Assembly (NCBI GenBank): GCA_023426425.1
Contig: JAFAAT010000269.1
Span: 1 to 7,347, forward strand
From: Bacteroidota bacterium
GTDB taxonomy: Bacteria; Bacteroidota; Bacteroidia; Chitinophagales; Chitinophagaceae
DNA length: 7,347 bases
Direction: 5' to 3'
Made by a program: the position numbers and the translations under genes. Positions 1-6,654 of this stretch are shown here, piece after piece. Each line of letters opens with the position of its first letter. Position 1 is the stretch's first letter. The notes under the pieces are model-generated. The model saw nothing but the letters and a program-made list of their open reading frames with translations, did no database searches and had not been told where the DNA came from.

Positions 1-273
1 TGCCAGGTCATTGATGCCAATCCCAAGGCCTACACCCATGATAGGTCCCATGAGCGGTGAAATCAACATCGCCCCGATGATGACTGCCGCTGAGTTGACG
101 TTAAGGCCGATAGAGGCTATGAGAATAGCGAAAATCAGTGCCCAGAGGTTTGCGCCTCTGAAATCAACATTCCTTCGGATAGACTGTATAATTTCGCCTT
201 CTTCGGCTTTGTCATCTTCCAGATTAAAACGATCCCGGATCAGGTTTCTCAGTTCAACAAATACTCTCTTCAT
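1..273 (-). CDS. DUF389 domain-containing membrane protein, N-terminal part (runs off left edge)
   Basis: The frame reads from an ATG at 273 down to position 1 without a stop, giving 91 residues; the C-terminal part lies outside the window. Residues 1-38 are charged and probably cytosolic. From about residue 41 the chain is strongly hydrophobic and contains NVNSAAVIIGAMLISPLMGP (residues 58-77) followed by IMGVGLGIGINDL, the hallmark stretch of the DUF389 family (also annotated as TIGR00341 or TIGR00271 'hydrophobic domain' proteins). These are multi-pass inner-membrane proteins of unknown biochemical role, usually several hundred residues long. The gene is divergent from the MpaB-like gene and has no Shine-Dalgarno sequence; an inverted repeat at 317-354 lies about 45 bp upstream of the start. 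Family assignment is confident from the motif; function is unknown. Confidence 0.9.
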   Translation of the reverse strand, partial: MKRVFVELRNLIRDRFNLEDDKAEEGEIIQSIRRNVDFRGANLWALIFAILIASIGLNVNSAAVIIGAMLISPLMGPIMGVGLGIGINDLA

Positions 274-316
274 TGGTTCTTAGCAAAACCTGCAAAATAG
301 ATACTGTTTCGGTAAA

Positions 317-354
317 TGAACTAGAAGATCAGAGAAAAAACATCTTTTAGTTCA
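317..354. repeat. 13-bp stem inverted repeat between divergent genes
   Basis: The left arm TGAACTAGAAGAT (317-329) and right arm ATCTTTTAGTTCA (342-354) are complementary at 12 of 13 positions; the remaining pair (324/347) is G-T. The spacer is 12 nt and A-rich. No T-run follows the stem on the plus strand, and on the minus strand the stem carries an A-C mismatch and is followed by TTTACC, so it does not look like a standard intrinsic terminator. It could be an operator for a dimeric regulator or an RNA hairpin in the DUF389 leader. The arms are seen directly; the role is inference. Confidence 0.6.
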
Positions 355-457
355 GACCTTAAGCAGCCCAGCAGGTTGGACGGAGCATCGTCAGTAACCA
401 GGTCCTGGCGATTTGATGCGTAAATCCGCTCGGACCATTGGGAAGATTTGTGAATTC

Positions 458-493
458 TTTGGCCGATTAAGTTGGGAAAGTCTGTTAGCTTTG
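458..493 (+). promoter_or_regulatory. Candidate Bacteroidota-type promoter for the MpaB-like gene
   Basis: TAGCTTTG at 486-493 matches the Bacteroidota -7 consensus TAnnTTTG exactly. The closest upstream -33-like element is TTTG at 458-461, giving a 24-nt spacer, slightly longer than the usual range of about 17-23. Transcription would start near 500 and give a leader of about 60 nt before the ATG at 561. The -7 match is good and the -33 match is only fair. Confidence 0.4.
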
Positions 494-560
494 TTATTCA
501 AAGTTCTTTCGCTTATATCAACAGGCTGTCCTGGATAGCCACTGAAAATAGCTGGTGTTT

Positions 561-1340
561 ATGAAAGAAAGTAAGGGTGAGCAAGTTTTCGTCGAAGAAC
601 GATCGATTGTAAGGAAAATATGGGGGCGCAGCGATGTCATACTTTTCATCTTTGCGGGCGCGGCCGCTGAATTTGCATTGAATAAAGCTGTAGACTGGTT
701 GTATTTTACGGGAAAGCTTCCGTCAGATCCCTTAGGTCGGCTTTTTTCTACCGTTGGGTACGCAAGGAAAATTGTGTTTTCCTCACTCGACGAAGCCAAC
801 GAAGCGATCGATACGATTCAGAAAATTCATTCAGCTGTGGAAAAGGCAAGATCGGCGAAGATACCTGATTGGGCATACCGCGATGTGCTGTTTATGCTGA
901 TACACTATTCTATTGCTTCCTACGAACTCCTCAGAGAGGAACTAACTTTAGAAGAGAAAGAGGAAGTTTATGACGTCTTTTACAGGGTTGGCGTTCGGAT
1001 GGGACTAAAAGAACTACCCACTGGTTATCAGGAATGGCTTTCGGCGAGGGACGTCCATATAGACCAGGATCTGCAAAAGAGCAGGTACACATCGGATTTG
1101 TTCCGACAATATCAGAAGCATCTAGGCTGGTTTCGCTTCCGCATCCTTATCGAAGGACAAAAACTGGTAGTACCCGCACGTGTGAAAGAGCTGCTCGGGT
1201 TAGGCCAGGTTTACTTTCTACTTCCTGTCGTTTACGTCTATAGATTCAGCAGGCGGCTCGGACTTGACAAACCTTTACGAAACATGCTACTTCCAGCTGC
1301 ATATAAAGAGCAAATCAACCGGCTCGATGTGAATTCCTGA
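561..1340 (+). CDS. Oxygenase MpaB family protein (DUF2236)
   Basis: The 259-residue product matches the DUF2236 family pattern (ER-bound oxygenase MpaB / rubber oxygenase Lcp catalytic domain). Recognisable conserved segments are the N-terminal RSIVRKIWG (14-22), the small-residue-rich stretch DVILFIFAGAAAEFALNKAV (25-44), LPSDPLGRLFSTVGYARKIVF (53-73), IPDWAYRDVLFMLIHYS (101-117), FYRVGVRMGLKELP (140-153) and LVVPARVKELLGL near 202-214. Characterised relatives use haem b to cleave isoprenoid chains, but Lcp and MpaB are distant and the substrate here cannot be read. I did not identify the haem ligands with certainty; His90, His115, His166 and His187 are present. There is no signal peptide; residues 25-44 are hydrophobic. 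The ATG at 561 is chosen over an in-frame GTG at 555, six bases upstream. The TRIC-like gene follows on the same strand. Confidence 0.82.
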   Translation: MKESKGEQVFVEERSIVRKIWGRSDVILFIFAGAAAEFALNKAVDWLYFTGKLPSDPLGRLFSTVGYARKIVFSSLDEANEAIDTIQKIHSAVEKARSAKIPDWAYRDVLFMLIHYSIASYELLREELTLEEKEEVYDVFYRVGVRMGLKELPTGYQEWLSARDVHIDQDLQKSRYTSDLFRQYQKHLGWFRFRILIEGQKLVVPARVKELLGLGQVYFLLPVVYVYRFSRRLGLDKPLRNMLLPAAYKEQINRLDVNS

Positions 1341-1447
1341 TAACAGTGGGCGCTGAATGTGCAAGTTCCCGGCTTTTGAAAATGATCACCGTTCAGGCAC
1401 TGGTGGGAATGTCTAACTTTGAACTTGCCAAACACATCCCGACTGTC

Positions 1448-2071
1448 ATGCTTTCCCAACATATTCTTGAGCTCACAGGTACTTTCTTTTTTGCAGTCTC
1501 TGGGGCAATTGCCGGAAGTAAATATGAAATGGATTGGTTCGGGGCAGGGTTTGTGGCCTTCATTACTGCTATTGGTGGTGGCAGTCTGCGGGACATACTT
1601 TTAGGAAGCTATCCTTTGGTATGGATTCAGGATATCAGCATTTTGTACACTATCCTGGCTGCAATAATCTTTACTCACCTGTTCTATGATCTCGTCGTGC
1701 ATCTGCGAAAGACAAGATTTCTTTTCGACACATTCGGCATTGCTTTGTTCACTATTGTAGGCACCGAGAAAGCTTTGATGCTGGGGGTTAGACCGGAAAT
1801 AGCCGCTATGATGGGTATGTTCTCTGCTGTGATGGGTGGGGTTATTCGTGACATCCTGACGAATGAAGTGCCTGTAATTTTCCGGAAGGAAATTTACGCC
1901 AGCGCCTGTCTTGCCGGCGCTGCGGCCTATCTTGTACTTGACTTTTTTTTCGATTCAAGGTTGCTAAACCTGATCGTTTCCACTGGGGTTATCATCACAA
2001 TCCGGCTGCTTGCCGTAAAATACCAGTTATCATTACCTGGCTTCAGAAAACAAAGGGGAAGGAGAAACTAG
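1448..2071 (+). CDS. Trimeric intracellular cation (TRIC) channel family protein (UPF0126)
   Basis: The product is a small polytopic membrane protein with two copies of the UPF0126/TRIC unit. From the chosen start it has 207 residues, the usual family length, and begins MLSQHILELTGTFFFAVSG, which fits the first transmembrane helix. The diagnostic motif occurs twice: GGGSLRD at 43-49 and MGGVIRD at 129-135, as expected for tandem three-helix repeats plus a seventh helix. Prokaryotic TRIC proteins form trimeric, K+-permeable channels in the inner membrane; permeation here is inferred from the family. The frame is open further upstream, with alternatives at GTG 1346, ATG 1382 and ATG 1409 (220 residues); the added residues do not look like the family, so 1448 is preferred but not proven. 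The gene lies after the MpaB-like gene on the same strand, possibly cotranscribed. The C-terminal tail is basic (KQRGRRN). Confidence 0.85.
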   Translation: MLSQHILELTGTFFFAVSGAIAGSKYEMDWFGAGFVAFITAIGGGSLRDILLGSYPLVWIQDISILYTILAAIIFTHLFYDLVVHLRKTRFLFDTFGIALFTIVGTEKALMLGVRPEIAAMMGMFSAVMGGVIRDILTNEVPVIFRKEIYASACLAGAAAYLVLDFFFDSRLLNLIVSTGVIITIRLLAVKYQLSLPGFRKQRGRRN

Positions 2072-2150
2072 TCCTGCCGTTATTCCCGTTCGATAACAAA
2101 TTTGCGATGAAACAGCGCAGCGACGATCCGAATTGTAGTATTTTTGAAGT

Positions 2151-2579
2151 ATGGAGAGTAACAGGCTTGTAAAACTGTGGATTGTAGATGATGACAGTGC
2201 GGACCGCGAATTGTTAGTTGAGGCTTTGGATGAAGCAAACATGCCTTATGAGATCGATTCATTCACCAATGGGCAAGAGCTTTGCATGCATCTCGCTTCG
2301 TGCGATACCCGAAAGTTTCCCAACTTTATTCTGCTTGACCTGAACATGCCGGTAATGGACGGCAGAGAAACACTTAAACAAATAAAGGGATCTGAACAGT
2401 ATAGGGTAATCCCAGTATTTGTTCTTTCTACTTCCAACTCTCAGAACGATATTCAGCTTAGTTATAACACAGGCGCTAATCTATTTCTTGTCAAACCCAT
2501 GCATTTTGAAGAGTTGTGCAGTATTGTGAAATCTCTTCTTTCGTTATTTCGCACGGGAGTAGCGCAAATCGGAGTGTAG
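2151..2579 (+). CDS. Single-domain response regulator (CheY/Rcp1-like receiver)
   Basis: The 142-residue protein is one receiver domain with nothing added. All catalytic residues are visible: the acidic cluster Asp13-Asp14-Asp15 for Mg2+, the phospho-acceptor Asp63 in LLDLNMPVMDG, Thr94 in VLSTSNSQND and Lys115 in the LVKP motif. The spacing and the ST-S-N stretch resemble Rcp1-type receivers that partner phytochrome-like kinases. No DNA-binding or enzymatic output domain exists, so it must act by protein contact or as a phosphorelay intermediate. The histidine kinase starts 117 bp downstream on the same strand and is the likely partner. The 79-bp gap from the TRIC-like gene would allow read-through. 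No Shine-Dalgarno is visible ahead of the ATG. The receiver identity is secure; partnership with the neighbour is inference from position. Confidence 0.93.
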   Translation: MESNRLVKLWIVDDDSADRELLVEALDEANMPYEIDSFTNGQELCMHLASCDTRKFPNFILLDLNMPVMDGRETLKQIKGSEQYRVIPVFVLSTSNSQNDIQLSYNTGANLFLVKPMHFEELCSIVKSLLSLFRTGVAQIGV

Positions 2580-2696
2580 ATAGTGGTGTAACTTTTTTAC
2601 ATGTACTGAAGCAGGGGTTTTGGGACTCGCCAAGTCATTGTTAATGAGAAGACTTGCCATTTGTGGGCATGATATTCCCCACGCTGAGAATCACCT
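2580..2696 (+). promoter_or_regulatory. Kinase leader with two small inverted repeats
   Basis: The gap between receiver and kinase contains CAAGTC (2631-2636) paired with GACTTG (2651-2656) across a 14-nt spacer, and GTGGG (2663-2667) paired with CCCAC (2678-2682) across 10 nt. The second hairpin ends 14 nt before the kinase ATG at 2697 and could affect translation initiation or lower kinase expression relative to the receiver. No T-run terminator and no convincing TAnnTTTG promoter are visible here, which favours cotranscription. The repeats are short and could be chance. Confidence 0.3.
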
Positions 2697-4841
2697 ATGG
2701 AACAAACTCTAAGCTTGGAAGATACGGTAGAAAGGCTCAAAGCAAAACTATTCGAGGAGGAGGCAGCCAACCAGGTTAAGAGCGAAATACTACAGTTGCT
2801 TGAAGAGACAAGTAAAGCCATTACTTCAGAAGTTGAACTAGAGAAGCTGGTCCAAAGGATCACTGACAAAGCCACAGAATTAAGCCATGCACAATTTGGA
2901 GCTTTCTTTTATAATGTTGAGAAAGAAGAAAAGGAATATCTGCTGTACACAATCTCCGGGGTCCCAAAGGAAAATTTCACAAAGTTTCCTCTGCCTCGTG
3001 TAACAAAGATATTTGCACCCACTTTTGAGGGTAGAGGAACAGTCAGGTATGATGATGTGACAAAGCAGCCCCATTATGGCGACAATCCGCCGTACCACGG
3101 TATGCCAAAGGGGCACCTCCCAGTGCGAAGCTACCTTGCTGTACCGGTTATTTCACCTATTAACCAGTCAGTGGTAGGCGGACTTTTTCTCGGACATGCA
3201 GAACCGGGTGTGTTTACAGAAAGAGAACAAAAAATCGTTGAAGGTATTGCCCTACAAGGTGCAATAGCCATGGGTAATGCCAGGCTGTTTGAAGAAAAGA
3301 AGCTTGCGGAGGTCTCTCTCAGGCACCAGAAAGAGCTCTACCGCAACATTCTCAATTCAACATTTGATAGTATTCTAATCCTTAATCCCGACGGAACGAT
3401 AGCTGAAGCGAACGAAGTCACATTGCAGCTTTTTGACAAAAGGAAAGAACAGTTAACAGGTAGGAGTATCCGCGAACTACTTGTGTTTTTTGATCCGAGA
3501 ATTCTAAACGTTGAACTTTTAAGTGAAAACCCTCTCTCATTCAATTCCCAGGGGTTAAAGCAGTCAGTCGGAATAATTGATATTGAATGCAGGGCGCGAG
3601 TGTTCTCCTATAGAGATGCACCACATGTTCTTGTTGTTCTTCGAGATATTACCGAACAAGTACGAGCAGAAAACGACCTTAAGAAAAGCCGAAAGTTTTC
3701 GGAGACGATTTCTGAAACCTCGCCTGTGGTTCTATGGCTTACCAATGAGAATGGCGAATTGAGTTATATCAACTCTCTTTGGTGTAAATGGACGGGCGCA
3801 GACATACAGGATCAATACGGATTCGGATGGTTTGAGTTCATTCATGAAGAAGACCGCCAGATGGTACTAACGCAGTTTAAGCTCGCTTTTGAACGGAGAT
3901 TGTCATTAGACCTGGACTTCAGAGTTGTAAGTCGAAATGGGAGTTGTCGGGATGTAAACCTGAAAGCTGAACCGGTAGCAAACGTCAATAATTTCTTTTC
4001 AGGTATGGCAGGCTCTATCTCTGATATCACAGAAAAGAAAAAGATTCAGCGTGAGCTTGATGAAAAAGATGAAGAGGCGAAAAGAATGCTTGAGATACAG
4101 GTAAAGGAGCGAACAGCAGACCTGGAAAAGACTAATGATGAACTGCTACAGTTTACAAGTATCGCCAGCCACGACCTGAAGGAGCCCGTTCGTAAGATAT
4201 CCATATTTGCAAAAATGTTGCGCAATGAACTGATAGCTACGGCGAAGGAACGTGAACTAAAGCGGTTGGATAACATTATTAATTCGTCTGACCGAATGAT
4301 GAATCTTATCAATGAGTTGCTCACGTTTTCCCGTCTTTCACATGCGGAGGTCAACTATGCTCAGCTTGACCTGAATAGTATCGGACATACTGTACTTGAT
4401 GATCTGCAGCTTGCTATCGCATCGAAAGATGCTAAGATTAGGATGTCCTTACTTCCTACGATGGAGGGAATTAGCCTGCAGCTTGGCCAGGTATTTCAGA
4501 ACCTCATAAGTAATTCCCTCAAATTCAGCAAACCAGGACATGAGCTGACTATTAATATTCATAGTGAAGATTTGGATGGCGAACGGTTCAAGCTAGTTTA
4601 CAGTGACACGGGCATTGGATTTAATAACGCATACGCAGAAAAGATTTTTAATGTTTTCCAGCGTTTACACACGCGTGATGAATATGACGGAACAGGTATT
4701 GGACTCTCAATAGTGAAAAAGATTATTGTGCAGCATAACGGAACAATTTCAGCGAAGGGAGAAGAAGGCAGAGGTGCAGAGTTTACGATAACGCTACCGT
4801 ATAAGCAACCGGCCCGCTCAGGTAAAGGCGGGCCAGTGTAG
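2697..4841 (+). CDS. Soluble GAF-PAS-PAS sensor histidine kinase
   Basis: The 714-residue protein has a short N-terminal helix (about 5-40), a GAF domain (about 45-197, with the family-typical segment around GMPKGHLPVRSYLAVPV at 135-151), two PAS domains (about 207-325, ending in RDITE, and about 330-448, ending in SDITE), a linking coiled coil (about 448-482), a HisKA dimerisation domain and a HATPase domain. The phospho-acceptor is His492 in ASHDLKEPVRKI. The ATP-binding boxes are complete: N box NLISNSLKF at 602-610 (Asn606), G1 DTGIGF at 637-642 and G2 GTGIGL at 665-670. There is no membrane segment or signal peptide, so it senses an internal signal. The GAF lacks an obvious chromophore assignment and the ligand is unknown. 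The upstream receiver is the likely partner. The last codons overlap a GC-rich hairpin (4811-4834). Confidence 0.95.
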   Translation: MEQTLSLEDTVERLKAKLFEEEAANQVKSEILQLLEETSKAITSEVELEKLVQRITDKATELSHAQFGAFFYNVEKEEKEYLLYTISGVPKENFTKFPLPRVTKIFAPTFEGRGTVRYDDVTKQPHYGDNPPYHGMPKGHLPVRSYLAVPVISPINQSVVGGLFLGHAEPGVFTEREQKIVEGIALQGAIAMGNARLFEEKKLAEVSLRHQKELYRNILNSTFDSILILNPDGTIAEANEVTLQLFDKRKEQLTGRSIRELLVFFDPRILNVELLSENPLSFNSQGLKQSVGIIDIECRARVFSYRDAPHVLVVLRDITEQVRAENDLKKSRKFSETISETSPVVLWLTNENGELSYINSLWCKWTGADIQDQYGFGWFEFIHEEDRQMVLTQFKLAFERRLSLDLDFRVVSRNGSCRDVNLKAEPVANVNNFFSGMAGSISDITEKKKIQRELDEKDEEAKRMLEIQVKERTADLEKTNDELLQFTSIASHDLKEPVRKISIFAKMLRNELIATAKERELKRLDNIINSSDRMMNLINELLTFSRLSHAEVNYAQLDLNSIGHTVLDDLQLAIASKDAKIRMSLLPTMEGISLQLGQVFQNLISNSLKFSKPGHELTINIHSEDLDGERFKLVYSDTGIGFNNAYAEKIFNVFQRLHTRDEYDGTGIGLSIVKKIIVQHNGTISAKGEEGRGAEFTITLPYKQPARSGKGGPV
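4811..4834 (+). terminator. Candidate terminator hairpin inside the kinase 3' end
   Basis: GGCCCGC (4811-4817) and GCGGGCC (4828-4834) form a perfect 7-bp GC stem with a 10-nt loop, just before the stop codon at 4839-4841. The DNA codes for the kinase tail PARSGKGGP. T-rich sequence follows only after a gap (CTTTGATTTT at 4843-4852), so it is a weak intrinsic terminator at best. It sits between two convergent genes, where a stop signal is expected. On the minus strand the stem is not followed by a T-run. Confidence 0.4.
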
Positions 4842-4859
4842 GCTTTGATTTTCAGGATT

Positions 4860-5393
4860 TTATGTCAATTGTTTATCGCTAAGTGCAAGAGTCTCATGCA
4901 CTAACTTTCTTGCTTCAAGTCTCATCTCCATCCAGTCCATGACCAGCTCTGCAAAGCCCTTTAGAACTTTACGTTGTTCCTCTGACAAAAACCTTTGTTT
5001 CTTGTCGATTATGCAAAATGTTCCCAGTCTGTGACCATCTTTGGTTATCAACGGCGCGGCTGCATAAAACTGCAAACCAAACTCACCGGCAACCAGAGGA
5101 TTTGCCAGCGTGCGTGGGTCGTTTTTTGCATTCTCGACCACATAGACTTCGTCGCTTAACATGGCAGACGTACAGAGTCCCGGACCTTTGTCGATTTGCT
5201 GTATCTCGAGTCCATAATGTGATTTAAACCAGATTCGATCTTCATCCACAAGACTGACTATCGCAATAGGAATATTAAAGATTACAGAAGCCATTTCTGT
5301 CATCCTGTCGAATGTACCATCAGGTGGTGTGTCCAGGATTTGGTAGCCACGCAGAGCTTCCAGCCTTGCTTGTTCGTTGATAATGCCGTCCAT
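4860..5393 (-). CDS. Stand-alone GAF domain protein
   Basis: The 177-residue product is almost entirely one GAF domain of the kind usually found at the N terminus of bacterial PAS kinases and diguanylate cyclases: RLEALRGYQILDTPPDGTFD (10-29), PIAIVSLVDEDRIWFKSHYG (42-61), the substituted cysteine segment GPGLCTSAM (70-78), DPRTLANPLV (92-101), FYAAAPLITKDGHRLGTFCI (109-128) and the closing helix with LSEEQRKVLKGFAELV (136-151). No kinase, GGDEF or other output domain follows; the tail from about 155 is a charged helix. The frame remains open upstream to 5504, but those residues are not GAF-like and MDGIINEQARLEAL at 5393 is the natural start. It is convergent with the kinase, whose stop is 18 bp away. 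Its ligand and partner are unknown; it may act by protein contact. Confidence 0.9.
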   Translation of the reverse strand: MDGIINEQARLEALRGYQILDTPPDGTFDRMTEMASVIFNIPIAIVSLVDEDRIWFKSHYGLEIQQIDKGPGLCTSAMLSDEVYVVENAKNDPRTLANPLVAGEFGLQFYAAAPLITKDGHRLGTFCIIDKKQRFLSEEQRKVLKGFAELVMDWMEMRLEARKLVHETLALSDKQLT

Positions 5394-5654
5394 AAGTTTA
5401 AAGATTTGGCAAAAAGACACAAAACAAGTGCCAGCTGAGCTATTGATCATTTGGACTACTACTAAGAATCTACAGTCACAGCCGTTTTGTAACCAATAAT
5501 ACAAGACTTGAAGTGTGACCTACTAAAATATCCGCGACACATGCAGCTACATATTTGCAAACTGTGAATCAATGTCACCTACTTTTTCCGTCGGGATTGA
5601 TACCTGAGACCAACAAGCAAAGAGACGAATATCGAAGGGTTTGGACGGTAAATT
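5394..5654. other. Intergenic region between GAF protein and metallopeptidase-like gene
   Basis: This 261-bp stretch lies between two minus-strand genes. It has no protein-like frame. It should contain the end signal of the metallopeptidase-like gene and the promoter of the GAF gene, but I see no strong hairpin followed by a T-run and no full -33/-7 match. A short direct repeat ACCTACT occurs at 5518-5524 and 5577-5583. Nothing else stands out. Confidence 0.5.
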
Positions 5655-6605
5655 TTACTGTAAGACCTTCAGCATCTTTTCTCCAAATTCCGGCTGATTG
5701 AGCTTTGAGCCGGTAACCAGGGAGGCGAAATGCTCCGCTGCAATCTCTTCCGGATGCAGTATGTATTGTGTATTTACACTTATCTGCCTGAATAGATCCG
5801 GCACATCGTTGAGGGCCAACATCAAAGCCCTACCCTCCTCAATCAGAGGCTGCTTATTGCTGGTAGGCCCTTGTAATACCAACAGGCCCACTCCTGCAGC
5901 CTCACTCAGACTAAATCCCGGAAAATATTCTTTAGTGGAATATAGCAAGAGCGTCCCGTCCACTGACCTGCCTTCTGTTTCAACAGTAATATAATGCTCA
6001 AGTACAGGACAGTCCGGATTGGTTATTGCATGTGGCACTGCAGTTTTATAGTCTATGGCGTTGCAAGGCTTAAAACCGAAAACCTCATAAATTGCATCTC
6101 TCACTGAAGGATTGTTCCTGCTGAATACGTGGAAGAGTTCATGAGCCACAAGGTGACTACTTACTTTTTCATCAGCAAGATTCAACATAATCTTGTTAGA
6201 CCTGGTCCATCCGGCAGCGCCAAACTCAGTGGTTCCAGCTGTGCTAATGATAAAGATGGTATCAGGCAGATTCAGCTTAATCTGATGCTGCTCAACCGCA
6301 GATTCGATCTCTCCAAATACCTCCTGCAACTTTGAAATTGATTCTGTTGTCCAGTTCCTTGTATCTTTTGCTGCTTCCCGGAGGTAATCTCCCTCAGTCA
6401 ATCCGTTCTTGCCGAAACGGATCGTCAGGTCGAATGGACTTAAAGACCTCGTATATTCATCTGAAGCACTGTTCAGCGCCGAACCATCTGCGCTGTCGGC
6501 TACGGCGATTGTGATACCCAGCGATTTGAAATGGCTAGTCTTCGCAAATATTTCCTGCGTACCTGCAACCAGGGCTAATATGAGTAACACAGATCTTCTG
6601 AACAT
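5655..6605 (-). CDS. Secreted zinc metallopeptidase-like protein (HExxH)
   Basis: From the ATG at 6605 the protein has 316 residues. The start MFRRSVLLILALVAGTQEIF is a signal peptide, with likely cleavage after the Ala of IFA near residue 21, so the mature protein is periplasmic or exported. The core motif is LVAHELFHVFSR, with His155, Glu156 and His159 as zinc ligand, base and zinc ligand. Far downstream, LHPEEIAAEHFASLV contains Glu287/Glu288, placed as the third zinc ligand would be in gluzincin-like peptidases. Cys181 and Cys199 could form a disulfide. I do not recognise a named family, and no substrate can be inferred. The open frame extends to a TTG at 6653, but that codon lies inside the likely -33 promoter element, so the ATG is preferred. 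Nearest neighbours appear unrelated. Peptidase activity is inferred from motifs only. Confidence 0.75.
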   Translation of the reverse strand: MFRRSVLLILALVAGTQEIFAKTSHFKSLGITIAVADSADGSALNSASDEYTRSLSPFDLTIRFGKNGLTEGDYLREAAKDTRNWTTESISKLQEVFGEIESAVEQHQIKLNLPDTIFIISTAGTTEFGAAGWTRSNKIMLNLADEKVSSHLVAHELFHVFSRNNPSVRDAIYEVFGFKPCNAIDYKTAVPHAITNPDCPVLEHYITVETEGRSVDGTLLLYSTKEYFPGFSLSEAAGVGLLVLQGPTSNKQPLIEEGRALMLALNDVPDLFRQISVNTQYILHPEEIAAEHFASLVTGSKLNQPEFGEKMLKVLQ

Positions 6606-6623
6606 AACTAGAAGTGATTTCAG

Positions 6624-6654
6624 GAAAGTTATGGATAGTTTAATTTGAATCAAA
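6624..6654 (-). promoter_or_regulatory. Candidate promoter of the metallopeptidase-like gene
   Basis: On the minus strand TTTG (6654-6651) is followed after 19 nt by TAACTTTC (6631-6624), a one-mismatch version of TAnnTTTG. The spacing fits the Bacteroidota pattern. Transcription would start near 6617, giving a short leader to the ATG at 6605. This arrangement argues against the alternative TTG start at 6653. Confidence 0.5.

Larger units (their letters stand above)
274..560. other. Divergent intergenic region
   Basis: This stretch separates the minus-strand DUF389 gene from the plus-strand MpaB-like gene. I see no coding frame with protein-like composition. It holds a 13-bp stem inverted repeat (317-354), an 11-bp odd palindrome CCAGGTCCTGG at 398-408 nested between GCATC (385-389) and GATGC (415-419), and a perfect TAnnTTTG box at 486-493. 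Both genes must be controlled from here, so the inverted repeats are candidate operator sites; that is inference. Confidence 0.6.

Noticed and set aside
11..283. Plus-strand open frame of 90 codons at the left edge
   Set aside because: It is the antisense of the DUF389 coding sequence, whose family motif is clear on the minus strand.
2139..2146. TATTTTTG, an exact TAnnTTTG match just before the response regulator
   Set aside because: It lies only four bases before the ATG, which would put the transcript start inside the gene, and no TTG lies at the right distance upstream.
2587..2601. TGTAA/TTACA hairpin with a T-rich loop after the response regulator
   Set aside because: The stem is only five AT-rich pairs and the T-run is in the loop, so it is not a terminator.
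5518..5583. Direct repeat ACCTACT, two copies 59 bp apart
   Set aside because: Seven bases repeated twice is expected by chance and there is no further structure around the copies.
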